Shown piece by piece: positions 47,150 to 56,783 of a stretch of DNA of 64,000 bases. Source of the stretch: Rutpela maculata (lineage: Eukaryota; Arthropoda; Insecta; Coleoptera; Cerambycidae). The stretch is taken from positions 65,365,965-65,429,964 of the forward strand of contig OW386293.2 of the NCBI GenBank assembly GCA_936432065.2. The letters are read 5' to 3'. A model generated the notes under the pieces. The model was not told the origin of the DNA. It did not search any database and was given only the letters and a program-made list of their open reading frames with translations. The translations under genes were made by a program, and so were the position numbers. How positions within the stretch are numbered: the first letter of the stretch is position 1; every line of letters begins with the position of its first letter.

Positions 47150-50100
47150 AATTGGACCCGGGGATGGATGGGACTAAGGGGGTTGCATAGAGGACGTTGT
47201 CAGAGACACGTTCGGTCGAAAATTAAATTAAATTTCGGCTTTGGCGAATTTTTGTTTGTTAGCAAGACTAAAAATATGGGTTCCGCACCCCGGGGATAGA
47301 TGGAACTAAGGGGGTTGCATAGAGGACGTCGTCAGCGACACGTTCTGTCGAAAATTGGATTACTCTAAATTAAATTTCGGCTTTGGCGAATTTTTTTTTG
47401 TTTGGTAGCAAGACTAAAAATATGGGTTCCGCACCCCCGGGATGGACGGGACTAAGGGGGTTGCATAGAGGACGTTGTCAGAGACACGTGCTGTCAAAAA
47501 TTGGATTACCCTAAATTAAATTTCGGCCTTGGCGAATTTTTTTTTGTTAGGTAGCAAGACTAAAAATATGGGTTCCGCACCCCGGGGGTGGATGGGACTA
47601 AGGGGGTTGCATAGAGGACGTTGTCAGAGACACGTTCGGTCAAAAATTGGGTTACCCTAAATTAAATTTTGGCTTTGGCGATTTTTTTTTGTTTGGTAGC
47701 AAGACTAAAAATATGGGTTCCGCACCCCGGGGATGGACGGGACTTAGGGGGTTGCACAGAGGATGTTGTCAGAGACACGTTCTGTCGAAAATTGGGTTAC
47801 CCTAAATTAAATTTCGGCTTTGGCGAATTTTTTTTTGTTTGGTAGCAAAACTAAAAATATGGGTTCCGCACCCCGGGGGTGGATGGGACTAAGGGGGTTG
47901 CATAGAGGACGTTGTCAGAGACACGTTCTATCGAAAATTGGATTACCCTAAATTGAATTTCGGCTTTGGCGAATTTTTTTTGTTTGGTAGCAAGATTAAA
48001 AATATGGGTTCCGCACCCCAGGGGTGGATGGGACTAAGGGGGTTGCATAGAGGACGTTGTCAGAGACACGTTCTGTCGAAAATTGGATTACCCTAAATTG
48101 AATTTCGGCTTTGGCGAATTTTTTGTTGTTTGGTATATGGGTTCCGCACCCCGGGGGTGGATGGGACTAAGGGGGTTGCATAGAGGACGTTGTCAGAGAC
48201 ACGTTCTGTCGAAAATTGGATTACCCTAAATTAAATTTCGGCTTTGGCGAATTTTTTTTGTTTGGTGGCAAGACTAAAAATATGGGTTCCGCACCCCGGG
48301 CATGGACGGGACTAAGGGGGTTGCATAGAGGACGTTGACAGAGACAAGTTCGATCGAAAATTGGGTTACCCTAAATTGAATTTCGGCTTTGGCGAATTTT
48401 TTTTTGTTTGGTAGCAAGACTAAAAATATGGGTTCCGCACCCCGGGGGTGGATGGGACTAAGGGGGTTGCATAGAGGACGTTGTCAGAGACACGTTCTGT
48501 CGAAAATTGGATTACCCTAAATTAAATTTCGGCTTTGGCGAATTTTTTTTGTTTGGTAGCAAGACTAAAAATATGGGTTCCGCACCCCGGGGGTGGATGG
48601 GACTAAGGGGGTTGCATAGAGGACGTTGTCAGAGACACGTTCTGTCGAAAATTGGATTACCCTAAATTAAATTTCGGCTTTGGCGAATTTTTTTTGTTTG
48701 GTGGCAAGACTAAAAATATGGGTTCCGCACCCCGGGCATGGACGGGACTAAGGGGGTGGCATAGAGGACGTTGTCAGAGACAAGTTCGATCGAAAATTGG
48801 GTTACCCTAAATTAAATTTCGGCTTTGGCGAATTTTTTTTTGTTTGGTAGCAAGACTAAAAATATGGGTTCCGCACCCCGGGGGTGGATGGGACTAAGGG
48901 GGTTGCATAGAGGACGTTGTCAGAGACACGTTCTGTCGAAAATTGGATTACCTTAAATTAAATTTCGGCTTTGGCGAATTTTTTTTGTTTGGTATCAAGA
49001 TTAAAAATATGGGTTCCGCACCCCGGGGGTGGATGGGACTAAGGGGGTTGCATAGAGGACGTTGTCAGAGACACGTTCTGTCGAAAATTGGATTACCCTA
49101 AATTAAATTTCGGCTTTGGCGAATTTTTTTTGTTTGGTGGCAAGACTAAAAATATGGGTTCCGCACCCCGGGGTTGGACGGGACTAAGGGGGTTGCATAG
49201 AGGACATTTTCAGAGACAAGTTCGGTCGAAAATTGGGTTACCCTAAATTAAATTTTGGCTTTGGCGAATTTTTTTTTGTTTGGTAGCAAGACTAAAAATA
49301 TGGGTTCCGCACCCCGGGGGTGGATGGGACTAAGGGGGTTGCATAGAGGACGTTGTCAGAGACACGTTCTGTTGAAAATTAGATTACCCTAAATTGAATT
49401 TCGGCTTTGGCGAATTTTTTTTTGTTTGGTAGCAAGACTAAAAATAAGGGTTCCGCACCCAGGGGGTGGATGGGACTAAGGGGGTTGCATAGAGGACGTT
49501 GTCAGAGACACGTTCTATCGAAAATTGGATTACCCTAAATTGAATTTCGGCTTTGGCGAATTTTTTTTTGTTTGGTAGCAAGACTAAAAATATGGGTTCC
49601 GCACCCCGGGGGTGGATGGGACTAAGGGGGTTGCATAGAGGACGTTGTCAGAGACACGTTCTGTCGAAAATTGGATTACCCTAAATTAAATTTCGGCTTT
49701 GGCGAACTTTTGTTTGTTTGGTAGCAACACTGAAAATATGTGTCCGCACCACGGGGGTGGATGGGACTAAGGAGGCTGCATAGAGGACGTTGTCAGAGAT
49801 ACGTTCAGTCGAAAATTGGATTAATCTAAGTTAAATTTCGGCTTTGGCGATTTTTTTTTGTTTGGTAGCAAGACTAACCACCCCGGGGGTGGATGGGACT
49901 CAGGGGTTTGCATAGAGGACGTTGTCAGAGACACGTTCTGTCGAAAATTGGATTACCCTAAATTGAATTTCGGCTTTGGCGAATTTTTTTTTTGTTTGGT
50001 AGCAAGATTAAAAATATGGGTTCCGCACCCCGGGGATGGACGGGACTAAGGGGGTTGCATAGAGGACGTTGTCAGAGACAAGTTCGGTCGAAAATTGGGT

Positions 50101-51530
50101 TACCCTAAATTAAATTTCGGCTTTGGCGAATTTTTTTTTGTTTGGTAGCAAGACTAAAAATGTGGGTTCCGCACCCCGGGGATGGACGGGACTAAGGGGG
50201 TTGCATAGAGGACGTTGTCAGAGACACGTTCGGTTGAAAATTGGGTTACCCTAAATTAAATTTCGGCTTTGGCGAATTTTTTTTTTGTTTGGTAGCAAGA
50301 CTGAAAATATGGGTTCCGCACCCCGGGGATGTATGGGACTAAGGGGGTTGCATAGAGGACGCTGTCAGAGACACGTTCTGTTGAAAATTGGATTACCCTA
50401 AATTAAATTTCGGCTTTGGCGAATTTTTTTTTGTTTGGTAGCAAGACTAAAAATATGGGTTCCGCACCCCGGGGGTGGATGGGACTAAGGGGGTTGCATA
50501 GAGGACGTTGTCAGAGACACGTTCTGTCGAAAATTGGATTACCCTAAATTGAATTTCGGCTTTGGCGATTTTTTTTTGTTTGGTAGCAAGACTAAAAATA
50601 TGGGTTCCGCACCCCGGGGGTGGATGGGACTAAGGGGGTTGCATAGAAGACGTTGTCAGAGACACGTTCTGTCGAAAATTGGATTACCCTAAATTAAATT
50701 TCGGCTTTGGCGAATTTTTTTTTGTTTGGTAGCAAGACTAAAAATATGGGTTCCGCACCCCGGGGGTGGATGGGACTAAGGGGGTTGCATAGAGGACGTT
50801 GTCAGAGACACGTTCTGTCGAAAATTGGATTACCCTAAATTAAATTTCGGCTTTGGCGAATTTTTTTTTGTTTGGTAGCAAGACTAAAAATATGGGTTCC
50901 GCACCCCGGGGGTGGATGGGACTAAGGGGGTTGCATAGAGGACGTTGTCAGAGACACGTTCTGTCGAAAATTGGATTACCCTAAATTGAATTTCGGCTTT
51001 GGCGATTTTTTTTTGTTTGGTAGCAAGACTAAAAATATGGGTTCCGCACCCCGGGGGTGGATGGGACTAAGGGGGTTGCATAGAAGACGTTGTCAGAGAC
51101 ACGTTCTGTCGAAAATTGGATTACCCTAAATTAAATTTCGGCTTTGGCGAATTTTTGTTTGTTTGGTAGCAAGACTAAAAATATGGGTTCCGCACCCCGG
51201 GGATGGATGGGACTAAGGGGGTTGCACAGAGGACGTTGTCAGAGACACGTTCTGTCGAAAATTGGATTACCCTAAATTGAATTTCGGCTTTGGCGAATTT
51301 TTGTTTGTTTGGTAGCAAGACTAAAAATATGGGTTCCGCACCCCGGCGATGGACGGGACTAAGGGGGTTGCATAGAAGACGTTGTCAGAGACATGTTCAG
51401 TCGAAAATTGGGTTACCCTAAATGAAATTTGGAGTTTAACAAATTTTTTTCGTTTGGGGGTTGTCTCAGCTACCGAGGGTGGTTCCAGCTAGAGGGAATG
51501 TATAGAGGAAGTTGTAAGAAGCATGTTCGA
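47150..51530 (-). repeat. 146-bp satellite array, right arm, ~29 units
   Basis: The same monomers as 25320-29540 are present on the opposite strand (AGAGGACGTTGTCAGAGACACG every ~146 bp). The outermost unit shares private variants with the outermost left unit (a CATGTTCAGTC variant and CCGGCGATGG). One unit near 49870 has lost about 20 bp, and another at 48130 is missing about 20 bp. The degenerate edge monomer (51420-51530) mirrors 25320-25440. Confidence 0.96.
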
Positions 51531-51789
51531 CCATGGATTAGGTCCATTTAAACGGTTTTTTGCAAATTACAATTAATTTATTTTTTCACGGATTCGATCA
51601 AGCTTGATCGATCGAAACTTCAGTGGCATTAATTCTCTGTCTGTTATTTTGTTTCTGCTACTTGAAAATAATCCAAAGCTACAATTGTTAAAAGTTACTG
51701 TATAGAAAGTGGGTTTATCGATTTTGTTAGAGATCCGAAAATCACCAAATGCATCTAAATGTTATATTATGTTTTGACAAACCTGACTT

Positions 51790-52352
51790 TAGTCGCTAGA
51801 TAGCCAAGTGGGTAAGGCAACTAGCGATTTTTATATATAAATACATATTCCGGGGAGGTACATATCTGTACCCTTAATTTTTTTAACTATTTAACGTCGG
51901 CCTATTTCAGCTACCAAAGCCTATCACCGACGCCAGGAGACGAGCTACCCCCAACCTGGAAATTTCGCCGAACCTCTTCCCTTAAGAAGAGTCGGGATCT
52001 TTTACTTGCCTAACATTTAATAGACAAGAGACCGCCTGCATTACATCCCCTCCGAAGGATGGTATATCCACTACGTAATCCTTGTCTGAAATTATGTAAC
52101 TTCCGAGTATACACTGATATACAAGCCTCTAGAAGGTGGGACGAGAACGCTGTATTTCCCAAGATGGGTACCCCATCCAAGTACTAACCGCGCTCGACGT
52201 TGCTTCAACGGAATATCGACTGATATTCACATTGAAGTCGCCTCTACGCTCGCCCCCTACCCTCAATATTAATATACTTGTTATTGCTTGCTTGCTTACT
52301 AGCGCTTTTTATTCAGGATGCGGACGTCTCGGGTTCAAATCCTGCTCGCGAA
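51790..52352 (+). other. tRNA-like sequence split by a nested insertion
   Basis: An A-box-like TAGCCAAGTGGGTAAGGC (about 51799-51817) and a B-box-like GGGTTCAAATCC (52331-52342) would together form a Leu/Ser-like tRNA relic if the 463 bp between were removed. The insertion 51835-52297 is flanked by 15-bp copies ACTAGCG(A/C)TTTTTAT at 51820-51834 and 52298-52312. It itself contains the 5S-SINE. Confidence 0.5.
51879..52257 (-). mobile_element. 5S-rRNA-derived SINE (SINE3-like), copy 2
   Basis: The minus strand matches copy 1 (19439-19821) over its whole length, with the 5S-like head at 52257-52135, the same body and an A-rich tail at 51879. A target duplication TACCCTTAAT (51869-51878) / TACCCTCAAT (52258-52267) flanks it with one mismatch. 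It is about 379 bp and close to copy 1 by eye, with scattered substitutions. Confidence 0.87.
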
Positions 52353-52964
52353 ATATATTTTTTTATTGTTTCAGTGATATTAAAAGTTTTACAAAGCTGT
52401 ATACAAGATGTTCAAGTTAGGTTGGTTTACCATTTTCGTGACACAAATTAAAAGTTATAAAAAATTGAAAATGTGCATTATGTTCTCAAAGCCGCTTTAT
52501 TCGATGTTATTTAACAATTGGGTTGTTGCACTAAGTTAAAATTTTAATCGAATCTGTGTTTAACAATAACATTTCTTCATGAAAAATCATTGAAAATAAA
52601 GTCTTATAATATTACAATATCAATTTGACAAATACATGCATTTAAAACGGAGGTGATAACATAACGGCAGTCTGCAGAGAAGTTAGTTATTAAACGATGA
52701 AAAAAGGATATGAGGTTATAAACTATTGATAGCGACAGAGAAAAAAAGATAATAACGTTAATTGAATTTGACACTATATTTAATAAGTTTGTTCAAAAAC
52801 CTCACACTATGTGCACCAGTGCTCTTCAAGTTATGTATAGTCTCACTCGCTCTCCAACTGTTATCTACACTGGTGCAGTAGTTCAAACTGTGTGAACAAA
52901 TCTAATGTCAAATTCAATTGACGTTTCTAGGTTACATTTCGGTTTATTTTAGCGGCATAAAGTT

Positions 52965-53306
52965 ATGAATAAATCTAAGTTTAAGTGGTGTTTTGTGCCG
53001 TACTGTGTAAATAATACCACCAATTCACCGAAAAAACTTTTCTTCAGTGTTCCAGTAACGAATGGTGAACGTAAAAATGAATGGTTAACTGTTTTTCTAA
53101 TATTTATAATCAACACTATAGCTGTAACGTACCTCGCGGCTTTTGCACCTCTAACCTTTGCAATGCTAAAACGATCATTTGTTTTTAAAAATTCGCTGAC
53201 CATAAATATATCTATAGAAGGTAAAATATCAGAATTGGCTTTTTTAAATCCTGCCTCAACCATTTTGAAAGAAAATAAATACCAAACACTAAAAACTTCT
53301 AATTAA
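52965..53306 (+). pseudogene. Truncated THAP-domain protein
   Basis: THAP domains are C2CH zinc-dependent DNA-binding folds found at the N-terminus of P-element-type transposases and related proteins. Here residues 8-40 show W8-C9-x4-C14, then P-K-K-L-F-F-S-V-P and W40 in the expected spacing. The second half of the domain, with the Cys-x2-His pair, is absent. The rest of the 113-codon ORF looks unrelated and partly hydrophobic. This is a decayed or internally deleted transposase start. Confidence 0.6.
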
Positions 53307-53765
53307 ATGTCAAATTCAATTTTGAGGTTATTTTCTTTATTGCCAACAATGCCAACTTGTTCCTCTTCTTCTGTTCTGCATATAACTTCACATCTAACTG
53401 CCGTTATGATGTCACTTCCGTTTTCGTGATACATTCAAATAGTCGGACTTTAATAATTTTTTTTAATATGTTGCGCTTAGAATTTTTCTTTCAAATTAAA
53501 TATATAACTAAATTAACGCCTCCACTACCATATTTCACCATTTTTGAAAATTCGTCATCAACCCAATTGTAGATTTGGATTATCTTAAAATAGCAGAAAC
53601 AAAATAATAAGCATTGAAGAATAACCAGCCCAAATTTCAAGAAGGAATATCGATTTGTTTATATATAAGTGACCTAAACATTCACCGTTTTTGATTCCAT
53701 AAAAAAACTAGAGAGTTACCTGAATTTTTTTATAACTAAAATTTCGAAAACAATAAATAACTGTA

Positions 53766-54110
53766 ATAATACGTCCTCAAAAGTAATAAACGAATAAATT
53801 TTAAAAATTCTTTAAAAATATATAGTCCTCATTTGCTTTTTGTTGTTTTGAAGTTATGTTTTCAGTAATGATACGATCTACAATTGGAGCATCAGGTTAT
53901 GTGATAAGAGGTCTTGAATATTCAGACCACTAGAGCTGTAGATAGTAGAGACAATGTAGGCTTAGACACGGGGACATTTGAAATATCAAAACTTATCACG
54001 CGTAGCGCTCAGGTGCCAAATTTTGAGCGTTAAAACCTGATCTCAAGATACGACCTACTTACAACAAAAAAACCGCTGCCTAAGGAATCACTCTAATCTA
54101 TCCAAGTCTA
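53766..54110. other. No feature recognised
   Basis: AT-rich sequence between the outer end of the giant inverted repeat and the ~500-bp tandem repeat. No coding or RNA signal is seen. Confidence 0.5.
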
Positions 54111-55440
54111 ACAGCAAAAAAAAATTGAATATGGAAATAATTGCTTATGAAACTTTAATAATATAATATTTGAAATTGTCTACCCCAAAAACCCATAAAA
54201 CGATATGCCACATCGGTAGTGGGGGTGGGGATGGTGGAAGGGGGTGGTAGTGGGGATGGATGAAGTAAAAACTATTTGAGACCTTTAGTTCTTGTACATA
54301 TACACGAAATCAAAATTCCCCTTTAATAACGGTGGCTAATGCCAAAAAAATTTTTTGAGAATTAGCTTCTCTTATACATTCTAAATACCAATTCTATGGA
54401 CTCTTACTTGCTTGATTTACCCATTTACCCCCATGTGCCCCAATTTACCCTCAACCCTTCAACGGAATAAGATCAAAATATAAGTTCCAAATCTCGTTAA
54501 AATACATATGTGCACCAAATTTCAAGTCAATATCTTAAACGGTTCCAGAGTAATCGTGCGCACAAGAAAAACCGATGCCCAAGGAATCACTACTTCCACA
54601 TCCAGATTCTCTATGCAACGAAAAAACTTTGTATGTGGAAATAATTGTTTATGGAACTTTAATAATATAATATTTGAAATCTTCTACCCCAAAAACCCAT
54701 AAAACGATACCCCACATCGGTAGTGGGGTGGGGGTGGTGATAAGGGTAGTGGGGATGGATGAAGTAAAAATAATATTTTGAGGTTTCTGGTTCTTGTTCA
54801 TACACTAAATCACAATTTTTTTCATCCCCTTTAATAATGGGATGGGGGTGGCTAATGCCAAAAATTTTTTTGAGACCTTAGCTTCTCTTGTATATACTAC
54901 CAATTTTATGGACTCTTACCTGCTTGATTTACCCATTTACCCCAAATGTACCCCAATTTACCCCCCAACCCTTCAACAGAACAAGATGAAAATATAATCT
55001 AGTTCCAGATCTCGTTAAAGTACTTATGTGTACCAAATGTCAAGTCAATATCTTAAACGGTTCCAGAGTAAACGTGCGCATAAAAAAGTTACAGACAGAC
55101 CGACAGACAAACAGATTTCTTTTTCGCTCAAACTTAAAATCTCGACGTTTCATGACATTTTAAGCCCATTTGAACAATAAAATTTTTTTAAACTTTTATT
55201 GTCGTTACTATACTTCCACTGGATGTGGAAGTAAAAACAATGTTAAACAAGGAATCACTACTTCCACATCCAAGTCTCTTACAACGAAAATACTATATTT
55301 ACACTCCACTATGTAGAAATAATTGTTTATGGAACTTTAATAGTATAATAATATTTGAAATCATGTACCTACCCCAAAACCCGTAAAATTATTTGCCACA
55401 TTGGTAATAAGGATGACAAATGGCATGACAAAGATATAAA
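54111..55440 (+). repeat. Tandem repeat of ~500-670 bp, three diverged units
   Basis: AAAACCCATAAAACGATA with CCACATCGGTAGTGGGG starts units near 54180 and 54684, with a weaker third near 55355. Each unit also contains GGAATCACTACTTCCACATCC and CTCGTTAAA(A/G)TAC blocks. Part of the unit matches 46560-47149. Noncoding; it includes ACAGACAGACCGACAGACAAAC, common in insect repeats. Confidence 0.7.
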
Positions 55441-55494
55441 AAATTGTTGTGTGTCGTAAACTACACGATAGAAGTAAAGCCTCTACTTCAAGCA

Positions 55495-55970
55495 TTTTCT
55501 CCAAGGAAACCTACTACGCATCCACACTACTCAAGGTAACCCACTGTGCATCCAATTTACTCGAGGAAAGCCACTGCGCATTCATACTTCTTGAAGTAAC
55601 CCACTGCGCATCCATTTTACTCGAGGAAACCCACTACGCATCCATACCACGTGAGGTAACCCACTGCGCATCTATAGTACTCTAGAAAAGCCACTGCGCA
55701 TTCATACCACTCGTGGTAACTCACTGCGCATCCATTGTATTCGAGGAAAGCCACTGCGCATCCATACTACTTAAAGTAACCCGCTGCGCATTCGTACTAC
55801 TTGAGGTAACCTATTGCGATCTATAATACTCGAGAAAAGTCACTGCGCATCCAAAATATTCGAGGAAAGCCACTGCGCATCCATAATACTCGGGGAAACC
55901 TACTGCACATCCATACTAATCAAGCAAAGCCACTGCGCATCCATACTATTCGAAGTAACTTTAGCAACAT
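55495..55970 (+). repeat. 30-bp minisatellite, ~16 units, alternating A/B forms
   Basis: The core CCACTGCGCATCCAT recurs every 30 bp (one unit is 29). Units alternate between a GAGGAAAGCC form and a GAGGTAACCC form, so the true repeat is a 60-bp dimer. The first seven or so units are open in one frame as a 10-residue repeat (T-H-C-A-S), but a stop ends it at 55685, so I do not call a gene. Confidence 0.92.
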
Positions 55971-56471
55971 AATAAAATCGAATTTAACTGAAACTGCTCC
56001 TGAGATTTGAGTAACTGAATGCAGGCAATGCACAGTTCATTCATGCTCTTAATTTAGGTATACCGAAATGTATTGGCGCTCTGGGCTAGTCATTTAAAGA
56101 AGTTAAAGTATGAAATAAATTTACACTTTTCAAAATTTAATTTATATTTTAATTTAAATTAAATAGATACAATAAAGAGCATATCAGAATAAAGTTAAAC
56201 AAAAATATTATATTATTGATACAGTAATTTTAACATTCAACTTTTAACTTTCATTATATATCTTAACAAATATCAATAACATAATAATATGTATATGCAT
56301 ATATTGTGTTCTTCGCATCGTCAACATATAGATATGATGTTTTCTTCGCATTATGCGAGAGCATACCTTATAGTTTTTATTGTTTTGATGTTACCGCATC
56401 GCGGGGACCTGAAAAATAAATTATTTAAACGCCGCGCCAGTCGTGTCTGCTGCAATTGTCACTTACCTAAT
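55971..56471. other. AT-rich spacer
   Basis: There is no recognisable gene. A 68-codon ORF (56289-56495) runs into the inverted repeat of the next element and looks accidental. Confidence 0.5.
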
Positions 56472-56619
56472 AGGCGTGCAGATCACCCCCAATAAGTGCT
56501 CTAGAAACTGAGTAACCGATTTGTGCGAGGTAACCACTTCTAACTTGGTTTTTCTTCAAGCTGACATCGAAGAGTACTTACAGTAAAAAATTAGCCAAAG
56601 TTAGTTGATCGGAACATAT
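56472..56619 (+). repeat. Left terminal inverted repeat, outer part
   Basis: It is the reverse complement of 62488-62635 with small indels. It ends at the ATAT where the LTR retrotransposon inserted. Confidence 0.85.
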
Positions 56620-56749
56620 TGTAATGTGTTACAACCCTTAGAATGAATGTAGTGTATTTGCACCTACTCGAGAAACCTACCAGAAGTTAGTTCTGGTGAC
56701 ATCTGGATTGATCTAGAGAATGGTGGCGTCATCACAGAACAATCGAGAT
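56620..56749 (+). repeat. 5' LTR remnant (130 bp)
   Basis: It matches 59531-59660 with two visible substitutions (GGATTGATCTAGAG versus GGAATGATCTAGAT), then diverges right after CGAGAT. The deletion removes the TATAAA box and everything down to 34 bp before the ORF start. Confidence 0.92.
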
Positions 56750-56783
56750 GACAGTTAAATTTATTTTATTTTAATTTCATCGT

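Larger units (their letters stand above)
51644..53607. mobile_element. DNA transposon with 44-bp inverted ends, carrying a THAP-domain relic
   Basis: The ends TTATTTTGTTTCTGCTA (51644 onward) and its complement TAGCAGAAACAAAATAA (ending 53607) continue as a ~44-bp inverted repeat down to CAATTG (51682-51687 and 53564-53569), with a few mismatches. The segment is absent from the mirrored left arm, where the flanking sequences meet near 25195, so it inserted after the arms were duplicated or was lost from the left. A THAP-type ORF inside suggests a P-superfamily-like element. The target duplication is unclear. Confidence 0.75.
24963..53765. repeat. Giant inverted repeat with satellite arms (foldback-like), ~28.8 kb
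   Basis: The left arm (24963-29540) is mirrored on the opposite strand by the right arm (47150-53765). The order from outside in is the same in both: unique sequence (Gly-free AT-rich, with TATCGATTT and AAGCTTGATCGATC blocks), a degenerate edge monomer, then an array of 146-bp units. The right arm additionally holds a 1.96-kb transposon (51644-53607). The enclosed 17.6 kb is mostly not palindromic, apart from 32290-32645 versus 44765-45065. Long inverted repeats built from internal tandem repeats are the hallmark of Foldback/Galileo-type transposons, but no terminal target duplication or transposase is visible. An inverted segmental duplication or an assembly effect remains possible. Confidence 0.75.

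Noticed and set aside
47054..47299. ORFs in the satellite arrays (also 49858-50049)
   Set aside because: They arise from chance open frames in 146-bp monomers with no conservation of frame from unit to unit.
55495..55970. CRISPR-like regular repeat
   Set aside because: Units are contiguous at 30 bp with no unique spacers, and the sequence is eukaryotic, so it is a minisatellite.
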